64,000 nt of DNA from CALZJC01 sp963781065 (GTDB lineage Bacteria > Acidobacteriota > Thermoanaerobaculia > Multivoradales > JAHEKO01). The stretch spans positions 134,617 to 198,616 of the forward strand of contig CAWAET010000016.1 of NCBI GenBank assembly GCA_963781065.1, read 5' to 3'. This document shows, piece after piece, positions 53,988 to 61,820 of the stretch. Made by a program: the position numbers and the translations under genes. Within the stretch, counting starts at the first letter, position 1, and every line of letters starts with the position of its first letter. Below the pieces are notes generated by a model. That model was given only the letters and a program-made list of their open reading frames with translations, was not told where the DNA came from and searched no databases.

Positions 53988-55870
53988 TGGGCGACTTCTT
54001 CACCCAGGCCCTGGTCTACCTCGCCGCGGCGGTGGTCTCGGTGCCGATCGCCAAACGGCTGGGCCTGGGGTCGGTCCTGGGCTATCTGCTGGCCGGGGTC
54101 GCCATCGGCCCCTTCGCGCTCGCGCTGGTCGGCGCGGAAGGGCAGGACGTGCTCCACTTCGCCGAGTTCGGCGTCGTCATGATGCTCTTCCTCATCGGCC
54201 TCGAGCTGGAGCCGAGCCGGGTCTGGCAGCTGCGGGCGCCGATCCTGGGGCTCGGCGGTCTGCAGGTGGGCTTGACCACGGCGGCGCTGGCCGCCTGCGG
54301 CGTCGCCGCCGGCCTCAGCCCGCGGGTGGCGATCGCGGTCGGCCTGACGCTGGCTCTCTCCTCGACCGCGATCGTCCTGCAGACCCTGGCGGAGAAGGGG
54401 CTGCTGCGCACCGGCGGCGGGCAGAGCGCCTTCGCCGTGCTGCTCTTCCAGGACATCGCGGTGATCCCGATCCTGGCGGTATTGCCGCTGCTCGCCCCTC
54501 CGGGGGCCTCGGTACACGGCGGCGACGGCCATGGCGAGACCTGGGTCGCCGGCCTGCCCGGATGGGCCGAGACCCTGGTCGTGCTGGCCGCGGTGCTGGC
54601 GATCATCCTGGCCGGGCGCTATCTGTTGCAACCGGTCTTCCGCTGGATCGCCCGCTCCGGTCTGCGCGAGATCTTCACCGCCGCGGCCCTGCTGCTGGTC
54701 ATCGCCACCGCGGCGCTGATGACCAAGGTCGGCGTCAGCCCGGCCCTGGGCGCCTTCCTTGCCGGCGTGGTGCTGGCGCGCAGCGAGTACCGGCACGAGC
54801 TCGAGAGCGTGATCGAGCCGTTCAAGGGACTGCTGCTGGGCCTGTTCTTCATCGCCGTCGGCGCGGCGATCGACTTCGGCCTGATTGCCGCCAGGCCAGG
54901 GCTGATCGCCGGGCTGATGGCGGGCCTGATCGCGCTCAAGCTGCTGGTGCTGCTGGTGCTCGGCCGGGTCTTCAAGATGGGCCTCGACCAGAATCTGCTG
55001 TTTGCCGTCTCGCTCGCCCAGGGCGGCGAGTTCGCCTTTGTGCTGCTGTCGTTCGCGACCCGCTACGGCGTCGTCGAGCAGACGCTTGCCGCCACCCTGA
55101 TCGCCGCCGTCGCCCTGACCATGGCGGCAACGCCGGTGCTGATGGCGGTCAACGAGAAGCTGATCCGGCCGCGCTTCGGCACTCTCGAAGCCGAGCGCCG
55201 CGTCGACGACGAGATCGACGAGGAGAACCCGGTGATCATCGCCGGGTTTGGCAGCTTTGGCGCCGTCGTCGGCCGGCTGCTGCGCGCCAACGGGGTCGGC
55301 ACCACGGTCCTCGACGTCGACTCGGACCGGGTGGACCTGCTGCGCAGCCTGGGTCTCAAGGTCTTCTACGGCGACGCCAGCCGCTACGAGCTGCTACGCG
55401 CCGCCGGCGCCGAGCAGGCCCGGCTGCTGGTCGTGGCCCTGGACAACGCGGAGAAGTGCCGTCAGCTGGTGGCCACCGCCCAGCGCCACTTTCCCCACCT
55501 CACCCTGTTGACCCGGGCCGCGAACCGCGGCGAGGCCTACGAGCTGCTCGACTCGGGGCTCGAGCACGTCTTCCGCGACAAGCTCGACTCGGCGTTGCGC
55601 ACCGGCGTTCAGGCCCTGCGGCTGCTCGGCTTTCGCGGCTACCAGGCCCACCGGGCGGCGCGCACTTTCCGCCGCCACGACGAGGCCGCGCTGCGCGAGC
55701 TCGCCGCCATGCGCCACGACAAGACGCTCTACATCAACACCGCGCGCCAGCGGATCCAGGATCTCGAAGAGCTGCTGCTGAACGACCTCGGGGAGATCGA
55801 CGACAGCCGCGACGCCGGCTGGGACACCGAGTCCCTGCGCGAAGAGTACGGCGGCGAGCACGAGAGCTAG
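53987..55870 (+). CDS. kefC: K+/H+ antiporter KefC/KefB type
   Basis: 627 residues. Twelve or so helices of the CPA2 exchanger: VYLAAAVVSVPIAKRLGLGS, FAEFGVVMMLFLIGLELEPS, ALSSTAIVLQTLAEKGLL and QSAFAVLLFQDIAVIPILA with the conserved QD pair. Then an RCK (TrkA-N) domain from PVIIAGFGSFGAVVGRLLRA to the C-terminus (LDVDSDRVDLLRSLGLKVFYGDASRYELL). A loop between helices 8 and 9 contains HGGDGHGETW. Efflux of K+ acidifies the cytoplasm to protect against electrophiles; glutathione adducts open E. coli KefC. Regulation here is inferred from kefF. Confidence 0.9.
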   Translation: MGDFFTQALVYLAAAVVSVPIAKRLGLGSVLGYLLAGVAIGPFALALVGAEGQDVLHFAEFGVVMMLFLIGLELEPSRVWQLRAPILGLGGLQVGLTTAALAACGVAAGLSPRVAIAVGLTLALSSTAIVLQTLAEKGLLRTGGGQSAFAVLLFQDIAVIPILAVLPLLAPPGASVHGGDGHGETWVAGLPGWAETLVVLAAVLAIILAGRYLLQPVFRWIARSGLREIFTAAALLLVIATAALMTKVGVSPALGAFLAGVVLARSEYRHELESVIEPFKGLLLGLFFIAVGAAIDFGLIAARPGLIAGLMAGLIALKLLVLLVLGRVFKMGLDQNLLFAVSLAQGGEFAFVLLSFATRYGVVEQTLAATLIAAVALTMAATPVLMAVNEKLIRPRFGTLEAERRVDDEIDEENPVIIAGFGSFGAVVGRLLRANGVGTTVLDVDSDRVDLLRSLGLKVFYGDASRYELLRAAGAEQARLLVVALDNAEKCRQLVATAQRHFPHLTLLTRAANRGEAYELLDSGLEHVFRDKLDSALRTGVQALRLLGFRGYQAHRAARTFRRHDEAALRELAAMRHDKTLYINTARQRIQDLEELLLNDLGEIDDSRDAGWDTESLREEYGGEHES

Positions 55871-55881
55871 CCCGGGCTAGC
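55866..55881. repeat. 16-bp palindrome carrying two convergent stop codons
   Basis: GCTAGCCCGGGCTAGC is a perfect palindrome lying between kefC (stop TAG 55868-55870) and mscS (stop TAG on the minus strand 55879-55877). It shares CTAGCCCG with the boundary of the hairpin element at 61027. A bidirectional terminator is possible, although no T-run flanks it. Confidence 0.45.
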
Positions 55882-56701
55882 CTCCGGGGGCCTCGATCGC
55901 CGGCACGGAGCTCGGGCGGATTCCGAGCCGCCGCAGCATGGCCTTGCCGCGCAGCGTCAGGTCGGTGAGAAAGAGGAACTGGTCCCGACCCTCGATCGGA
56001 TAGGCCTTCAGCCGATAGTGGGTGCCCCAAGGCTTCTCGGCCGCCACCACCAGCACCGGCCGCTTCAGGTGCAGATACGCGCTGGTCCAGGCCACGTCTT
56101 GCAGCGCCTCGGTCACGGCAGCACCGTCATGCTCGGGCTCGAGGTAGAAGTGGGCGACGCACATCAGGTCCACCCGCCCGCTGTTGGCGTTGTGGATCGA
56201 TGAGCTCCACATCCTGAGGTGGGGTATCGAAACCTGGGTGTCGTCGGGAGTCACGAGCTGGACGGTGCGCAGGCCCAACCGCTGAACCTCGCCGTAGGTA
56301 TCGCCGATTTGCACCCAGTCCCCTGGACGATAGGGACGCTCGTAGAGCGCCACGATGCCGGCGATCAGGCTGCTGGCGTAGTCCTTGAAGGCGAAGCCGA
56401 GCGCCAGGGCCATCGCGCCGCCGATGGCCAGCAGGTTCTCGACCGTCGGCTCGATGAACAGCGGCGTGATGTAGAGCACCACCGAGCCCAGAACCAGCAG
56501 CCGCAGGATCGGCTCCCAGGGGAGGATCCAGAAGCGGAACCGGTCGGGCAGCCACGAGGCGAGCTTCGGCACCAGGAACTTCACCAAAGCGATCAGTGCC
56601 ACCGCCAGCGCCAGGGCCAGCAGCGCGTGGACGTACTCGACCTCGCTCCAGTCGCGGAAGATCCGGGTCGCCGTTCCGACGCCCGTGCTCGGTTCGCTCA
56701 T
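55877..56701 (-). CDS. MscS-family mechanosensitive channel
   Basis: 274 residues, three N-terminal helices (LLALALAVALIALVKFLVP and two others), then the pore-lining and Sm-like domain signature: NLLAIGGAMALALGFAFKDY with ASSLIAGIVALYERPYRPGD, VQIGDTYGEVQRLGLRTVQLVTPDDTQVSIPH. Opens under membrane tension to release solutes. The C-terminal domain is short (about 90 residues). 12 bp downstream of an ATPase gene on the same strand, so the two are probably co-transcribed. Confidence 0.88.
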   Translation of the reverse strand: MSEPSTGVGTATRIFRDWSEVEYVHALLALALAVALIALVKFLVPKLASWLPDRFRFWILPWEPILRLLVLGSVVLYITPLFIEPTVENLLAIGGAMALALGFAFKDYASSLIAGIVALYERPYRPGDWVQIGDTYGEVQRLGLRTVQLVTPDDTQVSIPHLRMWSSSIHNANSGRVDLMCVAHFYLEPEHDGAAVTEALQDVAWTSAYLHLKRPVLVVAAEKPWGTHYRLKAYPIEGRDQFLFLTDLTLRGKAMLRRLGIRPSSVPAIEAPGG

Positions 56702-56713
56702 CGGCAGTCCTCC

Positions 56714-57964
56714 TCAGAAGCCATCGACCATGAACCCCTCAGCTTCGAGATAGTCGCGTACCGCGACGCAGGCGGCGATCGGGATCGATACCTCGGCGCC
56801 GCTCTCCTCCACCAAGCCCTCCCGTCCGAGGTCCCGCAGGCGGCGAAGGACCTCGTGGCGGGGAAGCGGCAGCACCGCGGCCAGCAGATCCCGCTCCAGC
56901 CCGCCGTGCAGCAGAATCGTGTGGAGCATCAGCCGGTGGCTCAATTCGAGGCGGGACGGCACGGCGATACCCGACTCCTCGACGGGCGCGATCCACACCG
57001 TTGCCCGGCGATCGCCGCGAGCTTCCGAGTCTTGACGCGTTTGCTCCTTCGCCAACCGCAACGAGCGCCGCCAGAGCTCGAGAGCGACGCCGGGACTACC
57101 GCGAGACGCTGACGCCAGCCGCACCAGCAGCGGCGAACTCGGGACCGGAGAGGCCGACTCCCCGTTTGCCTCGCGCTCCACACCGGTGCCCGGCGACGGG
57201 TCGGGGAAGACCATCTCGTCAGGCTTCTCCATCGGCCGGCAGGCCAGGCCCCTGGTCCGGAAGGGCTCCCCCAGCCAGACGCTCAGCGCTGGAGCATCCA
57301 ACGCGTCGAGAACCAGGGGCTCGCCGAGCAGGTCCCGGATGCCGAGCGTCAGGTCGAGGAAGGACCAGGCCCAGCTGTCGCATCCGATCAGCGCAGGTGC
57401 TGGCGGATCGCGCATCCTCTCCAGCAGCCGGCGCATGAGCGGCAGGCCGCGCTCGCTGCGCAGCAGCCAGCGCTGAAGCTCGGCGATCACGGCGGGACGG
57501 CCGGTCTCCGAGTCGAGCCCGGCCAGCCGCTGGCGGGCCGCGTCGGTATCTTCGAGCAGCTCGATACGCGGCGGCGGCGGAACCTCCATCCAGCCCCGGC
57601 GTCGCGCCAACTCCTCGATGACTTGCCTGGTCCCCGAGCCCGGCGGCCCGACCACCACGCGGGTCGGGCTCACCGAGCCGTCACCGGCGGGCCAGTCCTC
57701 GAGCGCGGCCGCCAGCGCGACGGTCGCCGCCTCGACATCGAAGCAGGGCAACAGACCGGCGAGCACTTCCGGCGAGGGACGGTTGCGCTCCTCCGGTGCC
57801 GTCTCCTCGGCCCTCGACCGCCGCAGCGCACCCACCACGGTCTTCCAGCCTCGGCGGAGACGGCCCAGGGCTTCCGTCGACGGCTCGCCCGGTACGGCAT
57901 ACCGGGAGAGCGGCGAGTAGCTCCAGATCGGCGTCTGCCGGCTGATCTCCGTTGCGCTTTCCAT
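56714..57964 (-). CDS. AAA/STAND-like ATPase co-encoded with MscS
   Basis: 416 residues, soluble. Walker A-like VVVGPPGSGTRQVIEELARR (residues about 107-126) with GPPGSGT; Walker B-like PALIGCDSWAWSFLDLT (a D in a hydrophobic context). The C-terminal part resembles a winged helix: SHRLMLHTILLHGGLERDLL, PRHEVLRRLRDLGREGLVEE. Three-domain AAA plus wHTH is usual for ORC/Cdc6 or STAND regulators. MscS and an ATPase do pair in some genomes, but I cannot name a studied case. Start 57964 is the first ATG. Confidence 0.65.
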   Translation of the reverse strand: MESATEISRQTPIWSYSPLSRYAVPGEPSTEALGRLRRGWKTVVGALRRSRAEETAPEERNRPSPEVLAGLLPCFDVEAATVALAAALEDWPAGDGSVSPTRVVVGPPGSGTRQVIEELARRRGWMEVPPPPRIELLEDTDAARQRLAGLDSETGRPAVIAELQRWLLRSERGLPLMRRLLERMRDPPAPALIGCDSWAWSFLDLTLGIRDLLGEPLVLDALDAPALSVWLGEPFRTRGLACRPMEKPDEMVFPDPSPGTGVEREANGESASPVPSSPLLVRLASASRGSPGVALELWRRSLRLAKEQTRQDSEARGDRRATVWIAPVEESGIAVPSRLELSHRLMLHTILLHGGLERDLLAAVLPLPRHEVLRRLRDLGREGLVEESGAEVSIPIAACVAVRDYLEAEGFMVDGF

Positions 57965-58202
57965 CCGGTGATGCTGTCATGCCCGCCGCGGCGGCCGGCT
58001 TCTGCGGTGCATCACGGCGCTCGTGGCCGTGACCTCGCCCGCCATTGCCGCCGTGGCGACGCCCCTGCCGGTGTTGCCCGACCAGCTGATCGTCGAGCCA
58101 GGGCGAACCGCGGCAGGGCCCGGGTCGAGTCCGGAGGCGCCGGGCGCGGATCCACTTTCTGCTTCGTCCTACCTCGCGTTCGTCAGCCAGGGACTGGGTG
58201 AC

Positions 58203-58229
58203 GTATGTGCTAGCATACGCATTATGCGT
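58203..58229 (+). promoter_or_regulatory. Operator and -10 of the third TA operon
   Basis: GTATG (58203-58207) and CATAC (58214-58218) are inverted arms; a second pair GCAT (58213-58216) and ATGC (58224-58227) overlaps it. TAGCAT (58211-58216) is -10-like, seven bases before the ATG, so repressor binding would block transcription directly. Confidence 0.5.
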
Positions 58230-58457
58230 CGGACCAGCATCTATCTCGATGCCGACCTCGACCTGCGGCTCAAGCGCGAGTGCCGCCGGCGGGGCGTGCC
58301 CATGGCCGACCTGGTGCGCGAGGCGGTGCGGAGCTATCTGCCAGCGGTCGGCGATCGGCGCCCGCCCGGCGCCGGGGAGTTCTCAAGCGGACGCTCCCGG
58401 ACCGCGGAGCGCGCCGAGCAGATCCTGGCCGAGACCGGCTTCGGAGAAGACGGCTGA
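58224..58457 (+). CDS. CopG-like antitoxin
   Basis: 77 residues. RRTSIYLDADLDLRLKRECRRRGVPMADLVREAVRSYLP is a ribbon-helix-helix domain in CopG/VapB style; the tail (SSGRSRTAERAEQILAETGF) should bind the PIN toxin. Located 8 bp before the toxin, with an inverted repeat at its own start. Probably leaderless. Confidence 0.85.
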   Translation: MRRTSIYLDADLDLRLKRECRRRGVPMADLVREAVRSYLPAVGDRRPPGAGEFSSGRSRTAERAEQILAETGFGEDG

Positions 58458-58465
58458 GCGCGGCC

Positions 58466-58873
58466 TTGTCGGTCCTGCTCGACACCGGCATCGTCTACGC
58501 CTACTACGACGCCTCCGACGCCTGGCACCAGCGGTCGGTCGAGGTGTTCGGCGAGGCCGACGGCTCGCTCCTCTTGCCCGCGCCGGTGATTCCGGAGGTC
58601 GATCACCTGCTCGGCCGACGGCTCGGCCGGCGCGCGCGGAAGGTGTTCTACGAGGGCATCGCAGGCGGCGACTACCTGGTCGTCGACCTGCCCGAGCGTG
58701 GCTACGCGCGGGTGGCCGAGCTCGACCGGCGGTACGCGGACCTCGATCTGGGCTTTGTCGACGCCGCCATCGTGGCGATCGCCGAGGCGCTCGGGGTGTC
58801 CCGCGTCGCCACCACAGACCGGCGGGACTTCGAGCCCCTGGCCCGCGAGCTCGGGCTGCGCCTGCTGCCCTGA
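58466..58873 (+). CDS. PIN-domain toxin, VapC type
   Basis: 135 residues from a TTG at 58466: LSVLLDTGIVYAYYDASDAW (first Asp), APVIPEVDHLLGRRLG (Glu), ELDRRYADLDLGFVDAAIVAIAEALGV (third acidic) and RVATTDRRDFEPLARELGLRL (fourth). The TTG start is the only canonical choice near the N-terminal strand; no Shine-Dalgarno is seen, so translation probably depends on the antitoxin gene 8 bp upstream. Ribonuclease toxin in a VapBC-type pair. Confidence 0.85.
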   Translation: MSVLLDTGIVYAYYDASDAWHQRSVEVFGEADGSLLLPAPVIPEVDHLLGRRLGRRARKVFYEGIAGGDYLVVDLPERGYARVAELDRRYADLDLGFVDAAIVAIAEALGVSRVATTDRRDFEPLARELGLRLLP

Positions 58874-58875
58874 AG

Positions 58876-58912
58876 CCGCGCCCGCGGCCGCGGCCGCGGC
58901 CGCGGCCGAGCG
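58876..58912. repeat. Hexanucleotide GCGGCC tandem repeat
   Basis: Five CGCGGC/GGCCGC units in 37 bp, just after the toxin stop. Simple-sequence expansion; no function is evident. Confidence 0.6.
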
Positions 58913-59024
58913 TCCGCCTCTGTTGGCCCCGACCGCCGGCAGCGTGGGATACTCCGCGAATCCCGATGGTGAAGCCATCCCCTCGTGGGACTCGCCGCAA
59001 CCGACACCCTGAGGAGCCCGCTCG

Positions 59025-59705
59025 ATGACACCGAACTCTGTGCTCGACCAACTCGACGAGGTGATCCACTCGCGTTCCATCCTGGATCATCCGTTCTACG
59101 TCGCCTGGAACGCCGGTGAGCTGACCCGCGAACAGCTGCAGACCTACGCCCGCCTCTACTACCCGCACGTCGAGGCCTTCCCCGGCTACCTGAGGTCGGC
59201 GATCGAAACGACCGGAGACGAGCAGATCCGGGCCGAGCTGCTGGACAATCTCTCCGAAGAGCTCGCCGAGCCCAAGGCCCACTCCGAGCTCTGGCTCGAC
59301 TTCTGCGAAGGCCTCGACCTCGACCGCGACGCCGTGGCGGCCGCCGGCCGGACCGCGCCGAGCCACGACACGGTGCTGGCGTTCGAGCGGCTGACCGGCG
59401 GGCCCATCGCCGGCGCGCTCGCCGCGCTCTACGCCTACGAGTCCCAGCAGCCGGAGGTCGCGCGGACCAAGGCGAGCGGCCTGCGGACCTTCTACGGCGT
59501 CGACGCGCCGCGGGCGCTGGCCTACTTCGAGGTGCACGCGGAGGCCGACGTGCGGCATCGCGACGGCGAGCGGCGAGCGCTGCGCAGGTGCCTCGACGCC
59601 GGCGCCACGGCGGACGAGATCCAGGGGGCGGCCAGCGAGGCGCTGGACGCCTACTGGGCCCTGCTCGACCGGGTCTGTGTCGAGGCCGGGATCGAAGCCT
59701 GCTAA
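59025..59705 (+). CDS. CADD-family protein, candidate pABA synthase
   Basis: 226 residues, all-helical TenA/PqqC-like fold: HSRSILDHPFYVAWNAGEL, REQLQTYARLYYPHVEAFPG, ELLDNLSEELAEPKAHSELW, ALYAYESQQPEVARTKASGL and YFEVHAEADVRHRDGERRAL. The spacing H-x3-D-x2-H in VHAEADVRH and the Glu in YESQQPEVA fit the dimetal ligands of Chlamydia CADD, and Y25 in DHPFYVAW fits the tyrosine that CADD sacrifices to make para-aminobenzoate (a folate precursor). No other folate gene is near. Assignment to the family is good; pABA synthesis is inferred from the residues. Confidence 0.8.
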   Translation: MTPNSVLDQLDEVIHSRSILDHPFYVAWNAGELTREQLQTYARLYYPHVEAFPGYLRSAIETTGDEQIRAELLDNLSEELAEPKAHSELWLDFCEGLDLDRDAVAAAGRTAPSHDTVLAFERLTGGPIAGALAALYAYESQQPEVARTKASGLRTFYGVDAPRALAYFEVHAEADVRHRDGERRALRRCLDAGATADEIQGAASEALDAYWALLDRVCVEAGIEAC

Positions 59706-61030
59706 GGCCGCCGGCGCGACAGGCGCCCGCGGCGCGGAGCGACCTGCGCCTGCCGCGCCTGCTCGCGCTGTGGGCGCCGCTGGCCGCGACGTTTCTGCTC
59801 ATCACCGGCTCGGCGCCGATCATCAACGCCTCGATCAACCGCCTGCCGCTGCGCGACCACGAGGCGGACCTGGCCGCCTTCGGGGTCTTCGTGGCGCTGG
59901 CGCTGGTGCTCCAGAGCCCGCTCTTCGTGACCCGCGAGATCGCCATCAAGATGTCGGTCAGCCGGGCCGGCGCGCGGCAGGCGCTGCGTTTCTGCCTGGC
60001 GGCCGCCTCCGTGGTGGTGCTGGCCGAGCTGCTGGTGGCCCTGACACCGCTCGGCACCCGGCTGCTCGAGCTGTTCAGCGACCGACCGGAGGTGGTGCGG
60101 GGAGCGCAGGGCGCCTTCCTCTGGGCCTGGCCGCTGCCGCTGCTGATCGTCGTAAAGGGCGTCTATCAGGCGCAGCGCATCCGCGCCGACGACACCCTCT
60201 TCGTCGCCTTCGGGACGTCGGCAAGGCTCGTATTCACGGCGGCGCTCGGCCTGGTTCTGGCGCCACGGCTGCCGATCTCGGGGCCGGTCCTCGGGGCGAT
60301 CTGCTTCGTCGTCGGCATGGCGATCGAGACCGTCGTCATCGGCATGCGCACCCACCGTCTGGACACTCTGCCGGCGCGCTCGACAGAGGAGATCGCCAGC
60401 GCCGTGCGCTTCGGCCTGCCGCTGATGCTGGCGAATCTGCTCGGGGTCGGGGCCTCGGCGATCTACCTGCGGGTCGCCGCCATGGTGCCCGCCGGTTTCC
60501 AGGTCGCCTCGCTGGCCGGTTTCCAGGAGGTGCGCACCCTGCTCTGGCTGCCGGGCTCCGCCGCCTTCGCGCTGCAGCCGATCACCACCGCCAAGGTGCG
60601 GCGGCCGGAGGACGCGGCGCCGATGCTCCGCTTCGGCGCGCTGGTGGGCGGCTCGATCAGCCTGGTCCTGGCGCTGGTCGCCTTCACCCCGCTGAGAGAG
60701 TGGATCCTGGTGGATCTGATGAACGAAGAGCCGGGCGGCGACGTGGTGCGCCTGGCCGTCCCCGCCCTGATGATCTGCGCCGCCTTGCCGCTGTTCAACG
60801 GCTTCCGCCTGGTCCTGCGCGGAATCCTCATCTCCCGCGCCAGCACCCGACCGATCATCCTGGCCAACGCCGCCGTGCTGCTCGTCCTGTCGGCGATCGT
60901 CGCCCTGGGCTGGCTGCCCTGGGAGAACAACGGCACCCTGAACGCCTATACGCTGTGGACCGGGATGATCGCCCTCGAGACCTCTCTCCTGGCCTGGATC
61001 CACTTCCGCCTGGTCAGGCCTTTGGCCTAG
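59588..61030 (+). CDS. MATE/ANKH-like polytopic membrane protein
   Basis: Up to 480 residues with about twelve hydrophobic helices, beginning LLALWAPLAATFLLITGSAP and including AFGVFVALALVLQSPLFVTR, GAFLWAWPLPLLIVVKGVYQ, LVFTAALGLVLAPRLPISGP, RFGLPLMLANLLGVGASAIY, VGGSISLVLALVAFTPLREW. This is close to the MATE/ANKH (progressive ankylosis-like) exporter layout. The homologous part starts about 59744, where no ATG, GTG or TTG is in frame; the only canonical start is GTG 59588, overlapping the CADD gene by 118 bp. A CTG start or a start-side sequence error is possible. Its TAG stop lies in the CTAG opening the hairpin element. Confidence 0.65.
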   Translation: MPRRRRHGGRDPGGGQRGAGRLLGPARPGLCRGRDRSLLRPPARQAPAARSDLRLPRLLALWAPLAATFLLITGSAPIINASINRLPLRDHEADLAAFGVFVALALVLQSPLFVTREIAIKMSVSRAGARQALRFCLAAASVVVLAELLVALTPLGTRLLELFSDRPEVVRGAQGAFLWAWPLPLLIVVKGVYQAQRIRADDTLFVAFGTSARLVFTAALGLVLAPRLPISGPVLGAICFVVGMAIETVVIGMRTHRLDTLPARSTEEIASAVRFGLPLMLANLLGVGASAIYLRVAAMVPAGFQVASLAGFQEVRTLLWLPGSAAFALQPITTAKVRRPEDAAPMLRFGALVGGSISLVLALVAFTPLREWILVDLMNEEPGGDVVRLAVPALMICAALPLFNGFRLVLRGILISRASTRPIILANAAVLLVLSAIVALGWLPWENNGTLNAYTLWTGMIALETSLLAWIHFRLVRPLA

Positions 61031-61210
61031 CCCGACCTTCTCGCCGGCTCTCGCAGCGAGCCGGCGTAAGTGCCTGAAGATGTGGGACTTACCGACCGAG
61101 GGCACCACAGGCGTACTTGAAGTACGTCGAGGATGACCGACCGAGGGAAGTCTCGCAGATTCAGGTACATACGTCGGCGTAGTCGAGAGCTGGTGAGAAG
61201 GTCGGGCTAG
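61027..61210. repeat. 184-bp hairpin (REP/MITE-like) element
   Basis: Left and right arms of about 64 bp are imperfect inverted repeats: CTAGCCCGACCTTCTC on the left is matched on the right by GAGAAGGTCGGGCTAG, then CCGGCTCTCG by CGAGAGCTGG, and CCGGCGTA by TACGTCGG. Between them ACCGACCGAGGG occurs twice (61091, 61136) and an apical stem CGTAC-TTGAA-GTACG (61113-61127). It lies between convergent genes. A solo arm exists at 347-396. The size and palindromic form suggest a non-autonomous mobile element or a multi-copy hairpin RNA. Confidence 0.75.
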
Positions 61211-61281
61211 CGGCGGCGGCGAGCCGGCGGCCTGCCAGGCGTAGACCCACTCGGCCTCGGTGGCGTCGAACGGGCGCAGCG

Positions 61282-61638
61282 TCACCGTTGCAGGCGGCGG
61301 AACCCGGTGGCCTCCTGCGGCAGCCAGAGCTCGGTGTGGCCGTCCCCCACCAGGGCGACTATCCGCCCCAGCTCGGCCAGGACCTCGCGGCGTTCCAGGC
61401 TCGGGATGCGCTCGTCCAGTCTGGCGACCGCCGCTTCGAAGTCGGTCCGCGAGACCTGTTGAAAGGCGTCGCCGTGCTTTGCCGGCAGCTTCTCCGCCAG
61501 CCACGCGAGGTCCTGTTGCCACTGCTCGCCGGTCATCTCGCGCGGCCCGGCGTCGGCCTGGCCGCAGGCCGCCACGGCCAGCAGCAGGGCCGCCGCCAGC
61601 GCCTTGTGAAGTTCGTTGCGTGTTCGCTGCGTCATCAT
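61282..61638 (-). CDS. Truncated S41-like lipoprotein
   Basis: 118 residues. Lipoprotein signal peptide ALAAALLLAVAAC with the lipobox cysteine, followed by EQWQQDLAWLAEKLPAKHGD, FEAAVARLDERIPSLERREV and GRIVALVGDGHTELWL, which is the N-terminal part of S41-family C-terminal-processing-like peptidases (LAELG..VALVGDGHT). The protein stops 20 residues later. The catalytic Ser/Lys domain is missing; after the stop a frame-shifted VTLRPFDATEAEWVYAWQAA (about 61214-61281) looks like a C-terminal end of another protein region. Probably an internal deletion. ATG 61638 has GGAGGAGCTCG before it. Confidence 0.6.
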   Translation of the reverse strand: MMTQRTRNELHKALAAALLLAVAACGQADAGPREMTGEQWQQDLAWLAEKLPAKHGDAFQQVSRTDFEAAVARLDERIPSLERREVLAELGRIVALVGDGHTELWLPQEATGFRRLQR

Positions 61639-61820
61639 CGAGCTCCTCCCGTTCCCTGGTAACGCACTTATGACGCCACCCGGCGGGAGCCGGTTGCAGC
61701 CCGGCAGGCACGGAGCTCGAGGCAACCGGCGCGATTCCCGGCGAGCTGGCTGCGAACGCGCGCGGCCGTTTCACCGACCGCAGACGGCGTCGGCGGCGGC
61801 GCGCAGCACTGGCCTGTCCG

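Noticed and set aside
58023..58223. A 67-codon extension upstream of the 58224 antitoxin as part of that gene
   Set aside because: The ribbon-helix-helix fold begins at 58224 and the operator lies across that start.
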